DNA from: Prunella strophiata
Taxonomy: Eukaryota > Chordata > Aves > Passeriformes > Prunellidae
Direction of reading: 5' to 3'
NCBI GenBank assembly: GCA_036583965.1
Contig: JAZBQD010000001.1
Span: 20,380,941-20,444,940, forward strand
DNA: 64,000 nucleotides
A program made the position numbers and the translations under genes. The notes below the pieces were generated by a model, which saw nothing but the letters and a program-made list of their open reading frames with translations, did no database searches and was not told the origin of the DNA. Shown one piece after another: positions 21,509 through 34,442 of this stretch (the stretch's first letter is position 1; each line of letters begins with the position of its first letter).

Positions 21509-22215
21509 GTAATTCCACGTACAGATGCTGAATGAAATAGGGCTGCTCTCTGGTAAATCTGGGTTTCTGTTTTCTCATGGAATACACCACCCAGGAGCTC
21601 TGACCTCCTGTATTTCCTAAGCACGAGCTCTGTGTTTGAAGCACATCTCCATTTACAAGCACTCAGGTTTTGGCTTCCCAAATTGGATTATCTTGTATTT
21701 AAGTGCGTGTGCTGGGGCTCCCTGTTTGGAAACAGAGAACAGCACAGCAGGACCCCATTCATGTCCCTGAAAAGCCATCAAACCTCTCTTTGTTTGTGGA
21801 GCATTCAAGCACTGCCAGCCAAGTGCTTTATTAGGTCTGGGAATGCTTGGCTTTAACCACAGCCTTCACAAAGTTTTTGTTTTGCTCATTAAGTTTATGG
21901 TTCTTTGGTGTTTTTCCTGTTCTCTCCCCAAATCAACAGAAACACCGAGTGAAGTTTGTTTTCCCACTTAAATGACAGAAATAACCCCAGGAGCAATGTC
22001 TTTATGGGCAAGGCTGCTGTTCTGACCTTTCCAGAACATCATCCCTCCTGACCCCGAGAGCTCCGTGTGAATAAATCCAGCTCTGGGTGCGTGCAGGGCA
22101 GGGGTGTCTGAGAGGAGCCAGGGATTTCTGTTCACTGCACATGAGCAGGAAAGTGAGGGGGCTGGTCCTGGCACTCACTGGGGTTACAGTGGCACTGCCA
22201 GCAGCTGTTTTCCCC
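21509..22215. other. Intron-like unique DNA
   Basis: AT-richer than the CpG island. Nothing is supported. Confidence 0.35.
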
Positions 22216-22748
22216 CTTGGAAAGCAGGGATATCGGGAAAGCAGGGACATCCCTGGGTTTGTTTGTTTCCTTTCCAGGGCTATTGGAGTGTTTGTCTTTG
22301 CAGGGATATCCCTGTGTCTGTTTCCTTTGCAGGGCTATTGGTGTGTTGTTTGTGTTTGGGCCTATGGGGTCTGTTGTGTTTGCATGAGGGCTTTTGTTGT
22401 AGGGTGGAGTGTTTGCTCCCTTTCCAGGGCTTAGGTTGTTCCTGGAGGATTCCCTGTGTTTGTCATTTAGGCTTTGGTTTTTGTTGTGTTTAGGGCATTG
22501 GAGGTGTTTTGATTAGCAGGCATGGGTGTGTGTTCCCTTTGCACTGGTATCCGGGGGTCCCTTTGCATGGGATATCCCTGGCTGTGTTCCCTGTGCACTG
22601 GGATATCCCTGGGTGTGTTCCCTGTGCACTGGGATATCCCTGGCTGTGTTCCCTGTGCACTGGGATATCCCTGGCTGTGTTCCCTGTGCATAGATATCCC
22701 TGTGTTCCTTTTGGTGGGATATCCCTGTGTTTAGGCTGTTTTTTTTTA
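22216..22748 (-). repeat. Composite minisatellite D, right copy (inverted)
   Basis: Reading the minus strand from 22748: a poly-A run, then GCCTAAACACAGGGATATCC, CCACCAAAAGGAACACAGGG, several 31-bp units, then the CCAATAGCCCT block, in the same order as 11187-11850. The middle part (22340-22560) carries many small insertions and deletions relative to the left copy, as if from lower-quality consensus. The array ends abruptly at a T run beside unrelated DNA. Confidence 0.92.
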
Positions 22749-23400
22749 TGAAAACTGCCGCTCGTCGTGGCGTGAGCGGATCAGGTCGCCCCTGATAGAG
22801 GCGGCATTATCTCCCTCATCTCTCTCGCCTTTCTGGGCCGGCAGCTCAGGTGAGTGAGTGAGTGCCTTGACCTGGCTGTTTAGGGTCCTTCGCCCGCACA
22901 AGGTTCCTCAACCCTCGCGAGGGAGGGGCTGTCTCCGGCGAGAATTAGCCTTAATTTATATTATTGCCACATAAGGTGAAAGTCTTTTTTGCCCACAAAT
23001 CTGACTTGTTTAAAAATTAAATATATTAATAAATCTTTTATAATATTAATAAAACCCCCTGACATGGTCCCCAGACAGAAGAGACTGATGAAAAGGCGCA
23101 TCCTTACTGAGACAAGGAGATTTACGTAAACTCCGGTGAGTATCTGGCATGGTGTTTTGCTGGCGAAAAAAAGCAAAGCCCTTGAGAGAAGAGCTCGCTT
23201 CAGGACAGCTCACAACGTCAGGGTGTACGGTGCGCAGAATCTGAAATCTCGCTGCGTCCCCCACCTCTGGGGTTGCAGCAATAGAGGGGGGATGCTTTGG
23301 CATCCCTCTGCTTTAGGGATATATGAGCTCCACTCTTTTGTTCCTGTCCTTTGGAAATTCCTTTAATACCTGGTATAGATTCTTTGATTTTTTCTAAGCC
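22749..23400. other. CpG-bearing junction segment of unknown origin
   Basis: It begins with CTGCCGCTCGTCGTGGCG and contains GGCCGGCAGCTCAGGTGAG and CTCGCGAGGGAGGGGCTG, far richer in CpG than the AT-rich DNA that follows. A CTCCGGTGAGTATC donor-like site lies near 23134. It could be an ERV leader/LTR or part of a CpG promoter. I cannot assign it. Confidence 0.3.
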
Positions 23401-26400
23401 TATAAAACATAATCTTAAAATCCATTTTCCCTGAGCAGATGGGAGGAATATCTCAATACGCTGAATAATGTTATTGCTTCCTCTCCACAGTCTATTTGGT
23501 GTGTCGTCGACACACTCTGTTAATCTTAATGGATTTCCTTTTAGGTAGTTCTTAGCGTCAAGTAAAAAATATCTTGCACTGGAAACCTTGTTTTCCAGCA
23601 GATGATCACTGACGACTATTCAGTCTTCTCACTGATTATAAATAGCTGAACTATTTTTGGCTGGAATGTAGTAGTCCCTTGTTATGTGTAAGTAATTGCA
23701 TTTAAATCAGTCATTTTCCCCAATCTTTTCTTATTAGACGTGCAGTACTTGCAGAGGCCATGGTAACAATTCCTGTGGATCAAGGCTTCTTTTTTGACAG
23801 ATCTGTTTGTTTTTCTTTTTTTTCTTAAATTTTGAAAGTGTTTTTGACCTAACCTATGGATTTAGCTTGATTAAATGAAAGTACCTATTCAATGGAGTTT
23901 CAGCAGGTGTGAAGTTTAATTAGACTATATATGTACTGAGTTCTGTAGTAAAGCATTAATAGATTTGACTTTTTGAGATTTAAGTTTATAATTAACATTT
24001 TAAATGCTAACTTTAATGACGGTTTAAAAAAAGGTTAGTATCCCATATTCAAATATTTAAATAATATTATATTAAATGCTCTTTTCACCATTCTCTTTAA
24101 ATTACTACACCCTGTGATATTCAAAACTGTGACTCATGTATGCCTCCGTTTTTGAGACATATAGACTATCTCAACAAAACTCTTCCGGTTTTATATCTTG
24201 TAATCATATGACATATCTATGTTATTAACTACCCTCTTTTAAAGTATTGTGATAGAATCTAATTGAACAGCAACCATTTTTTAAATTTTTGCTACCATAG
24301 AAAGAAACAGAATGCAATTTCTTAGAAACACAGATGGTCCCCCCCAGACCTCATTTACAGTTGTTTATACAGTCTGTCACAGATTACTCCAGAAATACAT
24401 CTAGAAATATTTCTAATCTGTGGTTATGGGTAGCAAATCTTAGGTCTATATTCTGTGCTGGACTCTATGTGCACGTCTTGTCTTTCTGTTTTCTTCAGTT
24501 AGTCATGGGTTTATAAAAAGTTGGTGTTTACATTCCATCTGCCATAGCGTCACAGTCATGTTCAATGTTCATACTTTAATGAGATGTATGTTACTACTGA
24601 CGTCCTTTAGTGCTGCTCGAATGCAGCTTCGGGAAATCGGTTTTTCTTCCTTCATAGTTTTTTTATGTAAGAAAACTGGCCTTTATAGTTTTCTCCTTAG
24701 AAACTGGATCTGTAATTCCATATCCTGTGCGTTCCTATTCTATTTTTAATCCAATATTTCTACGTCTGTTAGATCTTCTGGAAGCTCAGCTGGTGCACAA
24801 TTTAGCACTGGGAATTTTTAAATGAGATTAATGAAGAAAATATTCATTTGTAACGGAAAAGAGAATAAACAATAAAAATGTTATATCTGATAAAATAAGT
24901 AATAAATACAAAAATGCATGCACAGAGACAATAATATACATGCTAAGGCTTAATCTTTCTTAAGTATCCTATTCTCAGTTAAGTGGCTGTGATCCCGTTG
25001 GGAGAGATAGCCTACCTATATTTTTGTGTTTCCATTGTGTTGAGTTACACTCAAATTTTTATTTAATCCAGTAAATCACCATGTAACCACAATCCTCTCC
25101 CATCCCCCTCCCATTATTTAAAAAACTGGCTAAATCAGTTCCTAATCTAAATCCTGAAACCTCACCAGATACTTATTGTCCAGCAAGCCCAGTAAATCCT
25201 GCTTGCATTTTGATAGTGTTTTGAACTTAAATGTTCTTAAACATCCCTAGCTAGTCAAAACTCTCCAACCTTTTATTTTCTTCACAGCAAACAAACTAGC
25301 GAAAGACAAAATTAAAAAAAAAAAAAAAAAAAATCCTGCTGGCCGCAGTATTTTTCACACTTACCATCATTTAACCTCTACCTCACTGCTGGCTGGCTGC
25401 TTAAGCAGTTAAGGAATTATAAATGCTTTGTAGAGCTCTGCAGGAAACTGAAAAATAATATTACCTGTGTAATGCAAAGCACATTGATGTATTTACTGCT
25501 AAAACTACCAGAAACAAGGAGTTAACAATTATCATTTTTGAAAATGGCCAGGATAATGTCATTGATCTCTCAACTGGGGTTCTTCACTCTTCATTGCTAG
25601 CTAGGATAATCTTGTTGCCTGCCAATCTCTCTCTGGTAGCATTGCAGTCCCTCAGGCTCTGAACGCCAAGTCCAAGACTGTTTGTAGCTACCTCTCTTGC
25701 AGTGGTGTGTTGCAGAAGGACTGTGCAGAACCAGGACAGCATTTATCACAGCACTCCTCACTGTTCATGGCCTCTGAGCCTTTGCTGGTTTGCTTCAGAG
25801 AGGCTGAGCTCACAGCACCATTTCAGCAGACATGATAGATTGGCATTTAGAGTCTAAGTTTAGCCCTTAGCTCTGACCCAGATCACTTAAAGATAAATGT
25901 ATGCTCTGTGTGCATCTTTTTTTTCTGGGCAGCTGTTCACAAAACCATTGAAATGATACCCCCACTGCCCTCCTTACTTTGAAGATCTTACAATTCTCCT
26001 TGACTCGAGGAAAGAAACAGAAAAATTGTAATTAGAGTCTAATATTCCTCAGACACCAATTTCCCCCATTACTTCCTGAAGTGATGTACATTTTCTATCT
26101 TCCCTGTCATTTTTTAATTTCTATTTTAGTTTCTGCCTGTAGGGTTGCAAACTGGGCAGCTAAACATGCATATATAAATATATTTGAGAAAATATTTAAA
26201 ATTTATTCTCCACTCAAGGTCATATTAACTACACCTTTATTTTGAAAAGATCTTGCTTTACAATTATGATGTAAAATTATTTTCACTTTGGAATATAATT
26301 TGGGCATAGTGGAAATGAGGTAAGGATTTATTTTGCCTGATTTTCAATAGATTTCAAGCTTCTTATTTTTATACCAGCAAAGTTAAGGTATTAATTTTTT

Positions 26401-26553
26401 GATAACCATATGGAAAGGTTTTCACTATTTTAGAATAAATAACATTATTTCCATACTTAGAAGAAAATTAATAATGCAAGGACTATTTTAAAAGTTTTTG
26501 ATTCCTTAAGACTGAATTAAGTTTTATGTTTTTTGTGGACCATGTGTGTGCAG
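23401..26553. other. AT-rich intron-like DNA (NBEA-linked)
   Basis: Base composition is strongly AT, with poly-A at about 25313-25333. No repeat family or exon is apparent. By position it would be the NBEA intron upstream of the first recognised exon. Confidence 0.5.
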
Positions 26554-26673
26554 TAGACGCAGTATCTTCTTCTTCCTCTTCGTCATCCAGCTTTGTGAAT
26601 GGTGCTACCAGCAAAAATCGCCAGCTGTCCAAACTGTTGCTCCAATGCCAGAGGATTCAGCTGAAAATATGAG
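26554..26673 (+). pseudogene. Neurobeachin (NBEA) exon with a 1-bp deletion
   Basis: After acceptor GTGTGTGCAG the exon reads VDAVSSSSSSSSSFVNGATS then KN, then shifts frame. The continuation PAVQTVAPMPEDSAENM is in the next frame. A base is missing between 26618 and 26621, and the exon is 120 bp where the flanking phases (1 in, 2 out) require 3n+1. Unshifted, translation meets TGA at 26670, just before donor GTACAC. NBEA is a large BEACH-domain scaffold protein of membrane trafficking. This segment lies well upstream of the PH-BEACH-WD40 part. The next exon downstream is intact. The shift may be a consensus error or a true lesion in a duplicated copy. The paralogue LRBA is less likely because I associate this Ser-rich/PMPEDSAENM part with NBEA. 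Confidence 0.75.
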
Positions 26674-27344
26674 GTACACAAGTTCTATCTTTTAATATTA
26701 ACTATAATTTCTCTTCCCAGATTACTGTAAAAAAATAACTCATTTAATGTCCTTTACTGTAGCTATACATGTTCTACAGTGTATCTAGTTTTTTGGGTAC
26801 CAAGGATGTGTATACTAAATAACACTTCACTGAAAAACTTCACTTCACTGAGTTTTTCCACTGAGGGTCCAACTTGTTCAAACTATGCCAGACACTAAAA
26901 CTTCATTAAAATGTTTTGTTTTTTTTTCAGTTGGCTGGTTTATTTTCTTTATTCAATAATGATAGTACATATTGGAAAGTAAGAAGTTTGGTACAGAGCA
27001 CTAGGAAGTGGAAGGAGACACTCAACCCCTCCTGAGCAAACGAAGGCCTGCATTAAAAATGGAGATGACAAAACCAGACCTGCATTTGAAAAGGATAATG
27101 ACGATTTTACTTGTTCTTGATTACTCTGCAAATACTGTGGAATTTATGAGACTGACCCGGCTGTTGACTCTGACCTGATTTATCCATTACTTAAAACCAT
27201 TTAAAAATGGTTAAGTTTGATCAAATTACGATCATCCTCTTTTCTAAATGAAGCTTCAAAAAACTTTAAAAAAGGCTGTGATTTGACATTATTTAGCATA
27301 TATTGTGTTTTTCTTACAATTTATGTTCTCTGTTTTTTTCACAG
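26674..27344. other. NBEA intron between the two recognised exons
   Basis: 671 bp, AT-rich, GT (GTACAC) to AG (TTTTTTTCACAG), phase 2. No other element is seen. Confidence 0.75.
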
Positions 27345-27472
27345 TATCACTGCAAAGCTTGAAAGAGCTTTAGAAAAGGTGGCCCCTCTCCTGCGAGAAA
27401 TTTTTGTTGATTTTGCCCCTTTCCTATCTCGAACATTATTGGGTAGCCATGGACAAGAGCTGTTGATTGAAG
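27345..27472 (+). CDS. Neurobeachin (NBEA) exon, intact
   Basis: A strong acceptor (TGTTTTTTTCACAG) leads into 128 bp. With the AG of the previous exon, it encodes [11 protein letters not shown], then [16 protein letters not shown] and [14 protein letters not shown], and ends in phase 1 at donor GTACTG. The peptide is the highly conserved stretch shared by neurobeachin and its paralogue LRBA, upstream of the PH-like and BEACH domains. The preceding exon points to NBEA. The exon is in frame and unbroken. No further NBEA exon (expected to start LVCMKSS) was found in the following 10 kb. Confidence 0.85.
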
Positions 27473-30400
27473 GTACTGTTCTGTTATTAGATTATATTAT
27501 TTTAGCTATTATTCATTTGATATGAACAATTTTTTGTTTTCACTAGACTTCATATAACTCTTTTTGTCAAATTAGTCAGTTGTTAATACATTGCGATTTC
27601 AGTTATTTGCAATTAATTTCATTTAAAGTGATAGTTTTATACTCTTTTATTCCCCTGAGATGCCTGCATAATGACACCTCCGGTCACAAAATAATCTCCA
27701 TAGTTTGCTTTCTCTCCTCAGAATAATTCAGTGCTTCTCCTGACTTTGAGAAATTAGTGAAAATACAATTAAAAAGTGTAAACAATCCCACAGAAGAAAG
27801 TAAAAAGAGGACCATGCTCCAACATTATTGATGCTCCATATCTGTATTTGGGAGGGCTGTTTTTTCCTCTGGCAGGTCAATTGGATTCACACAGGCACAC
27901 AAAGAGCTGTGCCTAGAGGGGGAATAAAAACTGATAAATTTTAAAGTATCTTTGACCACTTTCCACAGTATGTTATATTGCCATTTTATTGCTATCCTTT
28001 ACTAGCACTCCTAGCAGGAAAATTTGCCTCATAAATGAGGCAGGAAGTAATGCACAAGTTATGCAGAGCATGCAAATATGGCAAGCTCGTGAAGAAAGTA
28101 ATGAATTGGTACTAATGCAGCTAAAATAGTGAAGGGGGAATTTGCAGGAGCATGCACAGGTCATGTATTCAGAGGAATATATTCAGCCAAGTAAACTTTT
28201 TCCTTTCAGGATTGTTCTGACACACAGTATTGCTGTTCATTGAGAGGAAAAAGTCTCATGCTGACAAGGCTTATAGTATGTAAAGATCTACACAGAAAAA
28301 ATACAGCTTTGTGTTCAAATTCCAAACCCCCTTCTATTACACATGTGTTTTACCTAAATATTAGTGTACAGTTTTTCCTGTGGTAATTCCATGATTACAA
28401 TCTCACAGTGTTGGCTCTTGTTACTAGAAATATTTACACCTTTTAACTGAAATTTTCTACAACCTTTTCTTCTTTTGTCTTCTTTTTGTTTAATAGCAAT
28501 ATTGTTGAATAATATAAAGGAATGGTATAGTAGTAGCTTAGAATACTCAGAAGCTTCAGGTACTTTTTTGGTACTTTTATTGTTACCTTTTTATAGTTGT
28601 GATTCGTTGCATTCTCACTTAATGACGCCTAAATTAATGGTCTGAGATTCACATTGAGATGACTGTAAGATAATTTATGGGCTACATTCTCAACTCTCTT
28701 ATTTCAGTGAAGTTGGTTGCAAATTTGTAGCAGTATTATCCTTTTCCATTTTGCAATTGATTAATTACACTATAGGTTTTATAAACTATGACTAAAATTG
28801 TCTTGGTTCTTCTGAGTTCTTTTACTGATTAAAGAAATTCTTCATTGATGTCGTTCTGCTTTTTTATTTTTGTCAGATCCATTAGCATGAACAAGGCTAT
28901 AACAGTTCCCAAGATATGACAAAGACTGAAATGCTAGAGGTCACAGCAATCTCACAACTATACAGCCATATTTAACCTCACTAATTATCGATAGAGGAAC
29001 ATGTTTTGTTGGATTGTTTTTGGCTTGTAGCGTGTTTCTGATAACTGCTTGGAGTGTCATTCCATATTTTGCCCCTATTTTCCTCCCTATATATGACTTA
29101 GCCACCCAATTCAGATCAGAACACAAAGTTTTCCAACCAGACAACTGAGTTCCAAACAAGCAATGTCCTCGCCATCATTTTTCTTTAATGTTATGTCTCA
29201 CCTTCTCTTCAATCACTCTCTCATTCCTGATTTCTAAAAACCAGTCCTTTTCCCAAGAAAGATATTGAAATAGAAATCTGGGAAGCAAAAAAAATCAAGC
29301 ACACCATAGATTTTTACACTGTGAGATTTGAATTTTTCTTTTCCACCTCTAAAATACTTGGCTTTTTTTTCTTCCTAACAGAGAATCAGAGTTGCTTTTA
29401 TAGTCATTGTATACTTCTGATCTTTTCTTCTTCATTGCCTTCATGAGACACTTTTTATTCAACTAAACTGATTTCTTGCCTTGTAAAGATGCCTTTGAAA
29501 GAGAATTCAAAATTCTCTCTTATTTTCATATCTGATTTACTTTGAGAAGTTTCCTGTCATTCCTTACTGAAAGTTAGTCTTGAAGTATTTGAAAGTGTTG
29601 TCCAGATAATGACTCAAAAAAAAGAGGGATTTAGTGGTGATATTCAGGATATGAGAGTGCATAGAATTCCTGTGGGGTTTGGTAATTGCAATTTTTTTTT
29701 TTTTTTTTTTTTTTTTTTACTGCAAGTAGTAATTAACTTGACACTTTTATATGCATGGTTTAATTGTTACTATTTGTAAGGTTTTAGTTATCGACATTCA
29801 AAAAGGAGCAAATAAGCTGTCTTTAATTAGTCTTAGGGCACTTATCTACTTTTCTTCAAATTGATCACCATAAAAATACTGTTGTGTCTATGAGGATGTT
29901 AACTTTTTAAGCTTCACATAATAATGCCTTCCCTTCTTTGCTGTTTTTTTTAAAACCTCCTTATGGTAGAAGTTTTCTCCCCTATCATATTTTGGTAAAA
30001 TCGGAATACTGTCAGTCATCTTGACTGCCATGTGCTTTTTCCTGAGGCTTCTTTCTAGTGTCTTAGTGCATGTGGTGTTGTAAAAAATGCCAAATCCCAT
30101 TTTCAGATTTGCGATAAGCATGTCCTAGAATCTTGATAGAATGGTACAATAGTTTTCATAGCTGAATGCATACTGAAGAGCACAAAATAAAAGGAAGCAG
30201 AAAACAAAATTAATTACTTACAACTTCTAAAACAGGTAATCATGCAAATTTCCAGATATCTGGTGCTTAATGGAGCTGTTGTCAATAATATTTTTTGGAA
30301 ATGTGTATACAACTTAGTTATGATTTCACCTTCTTGTATTAGTTCAGTTGCCTCAAACCTTTGGTGTAAAAACCTTGAAGTCATATCCTTTTGCATCAGA

Positions 30401-33400
30401 TTTATCATCATTCTATCCATGGGACACTGGCTGATTCTACTGTTTGTAGACTAAAGTTTATGCTTAATGTCTTAGTGCCTCTTGTAACTTTTGATTGGAT
30501 TCTGAAATGAACAGGCCTGCAATTATCTTTGTCATCTATACAAAAACTGAAGGCTGCTACTACTTGAAATTAGTCATTTTTTCTTGTTCTGGTAAATTCC
30601 TAAATGTAACTACTAACAGGAGGAACCTATCTAATAGTAATCTGACATTGCAGAATGTATTTATTGGTAAAATCCCTCATCTATTTACTCTAATGAAATT
30701 ACCAAGTTACTAATTACTGAAATAATTACTCGCTCCTATTTCTAAAACCAATTCTTTCTTCAAAGATATCTTGCACTCCGCTGAATTTCAAATATTTCAT
30801 CAACTTCTCAGAATATTTTATGACTAGAAAACATTGTCAGTGATGGGTTAAAAGGGACCTTTTTGCATTTGAATACAAATAGCTTCAGGGTATACCAGAA
30901 CCGGCCCAACACTGCTGTGTGGTTCATCAATTGAGGTTCTTCCAGTGCCTCTGAGAACAGAAGTTGCAAAGGTTAAAATTGTCCCTATAGAATCTAATTG
31001 GAAACAAACATGCAATATGTGTAGGCCACATATTTGAGCTTAGCAGAGCTCATTGTGGAGCTCCATTTGACACTTGCACAGATATGTTTTTGCTAACTAG
31101 TTTCCATATGGTCTGCAAATTCCCTCCATGTAAAGTGCATGACAACATTCTAGCTTTTAGGTGAAAATGTTACAGGCAAGTGTAATCTGATCTGTAGCTG
31201 AAAGAAAAGCTATATCCTCTTTTTGTCAAGCACAGATGGCTAAAAGTATTTCCACTACAGCTATTCTTGGAGTGTCTGGAACTGTAAGAATAGGTCCAGG
31301 ACTGAAACGCCGTCACATAGAATGATTTCCCTTCTCTTGAGTGAGGTACCAAAAGAAACTTCACTGATGCTTTTACTTTGCTGTATCATTAGCTGGGTAG
31401 GAGGTCAGCCAGGTAGCCCTTCTCCAAAGGATCTCTGATTCATTCCTTGCTGTACATTTGATATGTTTCTGATACAGGCACAATTAAAGTCATATGACAG
31501 AGAGAATGTTTTTTGTGCTGATAGGAGCAGGATCTGTTTTCTCCTCTTAGCTCCACCCCATGGCCCTATGAAAATATTCAGTAGAGGTGGTGATGGACTA
31601 GCTTTGTATTGTGTCTGACAGGAGGCTTCTTGAAACAATTGAAAATTTGTCCAAAACATTCCTTTGGAAACCACAGATAGAACTTGGGTGCTAAATGATA
31701 CTACTCTAAAAGCTCCCCAAGACCTCAAGTGGGACATCACTGTGGCATCTACCAATACTGACACAATTAGTTTCTGATTTTCTTGAACAATACTGATTTT
31801 TTTTATTAGGAAAAGCAGGACAACCATTTTACTTTAGATACTATGATAATCTGGAAATCCCTTATACTTCTGGGGAAAATTTACTTTTTTGGAGCTTATG
31901 TGCCCCTTGTGTTTCTCTTAGAAACTTTTTCAGAACCTTTGTATTACTGTGTTCAGGAGCACAGATGCTGCAAAGCAGAAAAATCCATGTTCTTGCAGAA
32001 CTTTCTTCCCTGTCCTTTCTTCTCTCATTCTTTTATCTCACTGTGGCACATCCAAACTTTTAGTTATGTCCAGACATACTTTCTTCTAACTAACTAAAAA
32101 TATGGTAAATGCCGTACCAGTCTGTAAGACAGCATGTAGCCAACATTTTGAACAAAATAAATTAATTAATTAATATTAGCAAGAGGGGAAAGGAATAAAT
32201 AATGTTATGATTTTAAAATTTGTATTGAATCAAATTAACAGCATGTAAATAAAACTTTAAGCTATTCATAGTGCTGAAATTTTTATAATCCAATATTTCA
32301 TCCCATTTTGCTATTTTTATTAACAGTCTTTTTTACAGTGTTGAATTGTTCCTGGCAAAACTAAGTGCTTAGATGAAGATATACAAAATGAGAAGCAAAG
32401 GCATTGGAGAGATATGTTGAATCACTTTCTGGACTACCCAAAACCCAAGAACAAGCCAAATTTCAACATAGCCAGATGCCGAGTCCAAATTCTAGGAGCA
32501 AAGAACAGAGACTTAGATCCATACTAAGGATCCTAGGAGATGAGGGACAAAGCCATGCAAAAAATGGAGGGATTGCCAAAATAGTTTGGATGCTTGTCTC
32601 CCTTGGCTCATTGCTGAGGCAGCAAAGACTTGTCCAGTGCCTTGGAAGAACAGATGAGTGATTTAATTTCTGTGCATGAATTTGGTTAAACTCCCACTAT
32701 CTTTTTCCATAGTCAGCACTTCAGAGGTATGAAGTACAATGTAAGGAGCTTGATAATTTGAATGTGTCAAAAAGACATAAAAAGAATATAAATAGTACAG
32801 GAGGCCTTAGACTTTCCTTCAAGAGACTGCCTAACAAGGGTAAATATGACTGGAAAACTTTAATAGGCTTACCCTCAATTATTCCTATTGATGTTACTCA
32901 TAGTCATTATGACTATTTCAAAATTTTTTATAATATAGTCTTCAACTTCTCAAGAGGAAAATGTCATGTATTTTCTGGATGGTTTTGGAACTTTGTGACT
33001 TTTGGGCATGTGAAGCCATTTTTCTCTGTGCCACATCATGGAAGGAATGATAGTCTGCATTAACCTTAATTTGCTTTAAGATTGTCATGACTGCATTCAT
33101 TCACATGGTGATAGACACCTGTACTTCAATGTTCAGCTACGCCACCTGCAGAAAACAGTAAAAAAGCAGTGAGCTTTTTCCTTGTTCTGCAGCTGACTGC
33201 ATCTTAACTGTAGATGCAGTAAAGAATATGTGATTTTCCCTTGAGACACCAAAGATGGTCAATGCTTATATCACTTTATGAAATAAGCCTTTCTTCTGAT
33301 TTTTTTATATGTGTGATCATGTGTGTATATATACAAATTGATTTCCATTTTTTATATCAATTCCTTATCATCATCTTGAAGCTCATTTTAGTATGAGAGA

Positions 33401-34442
33401 TTTTCTCTGCATAATGAACTTTTCAGGGAAACCTCATCTAAGCTCATGCCAGCTATAGTTTGGTCTCAGATTTCAGAGATTTCTTGCAATTATATGACTG
33501 CCATGCTATAATATGTGTCCTTATCTGATTTTTTTTTTGAGAACATGAAACTTATGTGATTGTACTGGGTGAGGAGGATCAGCCTTTTACTCTCTTGATA
33601 ACTTTTCAATGTGTTGGCGAGTTCACCCAGTTTAACAGAGGTTGCTTAAAAGATGTTATTTTTACAGAGTATTCCCAAATACAAACATCTGTTTATAAAA
33701 AATATGCCTCATCTTGGGCTAGGGTGTGTTCTTACTCCCTTCAATATCTTTATAATTAATCTGCACTATTATTTGAGGTATGCCATCATTGTTTAGTAAA
33801 GGAATGGAAAACTGAATAGTAATGCAAAATAATCACACCTGATTCATTTGCAATGTGTTGTGTAATATACTTTGTTGGTACAGTACTGTGGGCATTGCAG
33901 CATAAGGAGCAGGAAAGCAATTGATAAAGCAGGACTGTGGGAGCAGTAGGAACTCAGCCCTACTAGACAGCAGGGAATCCCTGCTGGAAATCAAGGTGAT
34001 TTTTAAAACTTTCTGTGGAGGGGTGAGGCCAGTGTCATTTGCAATAGGTATCTCACAGGACATGATCATTCTGTTCAGTAAGGATGAGGAATCTTATGGA
34101 TTATTTGGTTGTACTGGGTCAGGAGCTCTGAAACTATTTTCAAGGCTAAGTCCATAATGTACTTCTTTGCTGTGCCATGTGCCACTCCTTCCTTTCCTTG
34201 TGCCCAAAGTGACTAAGTGTACCTTCTTCTCTGTCTGCATGTTTAGCACAGTGTAGTTAAATCCGGTGAATTTCCTGACCCAGTCCTCTGTAAGACAGTT
34301 TTCTGATTTGTGGTAGTAGGATTCCTATCATCGATACTTTTTGTTTTCACACTATAAGACTGTGCAGAAAGATCCCCGAAAAACTTGCACTACTACTCTG
34401 CCTGGAATTAGCCTCTTTTTAGATAATGAGTTTGGAATAATA
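27473..34442. other. AT-rich NBEA-type intron
   Basis: Long AT-rich DNA with poly-T at about 29692-29718. One exon-like cassette candidate lies at 28499-28561: pyrimidine tract and TTTAATAG acceptor, 63 bp open in phase with the upstream exon, GTACTT donor, reading AILLNNIKEWYSSSLEYSEAS. It is not in NBEA as I know it and is not called. Other open frames, such as 31405-31827 on the minus strand, have no support. Confidence 0.5.

Noticed and set aside
31405..31827. 140-residue minus-strand frame in the NBEA intron
   Set aside because: AT-rich intron sequence with no recognisable domain; could be old repeat, but no family could be assigned.
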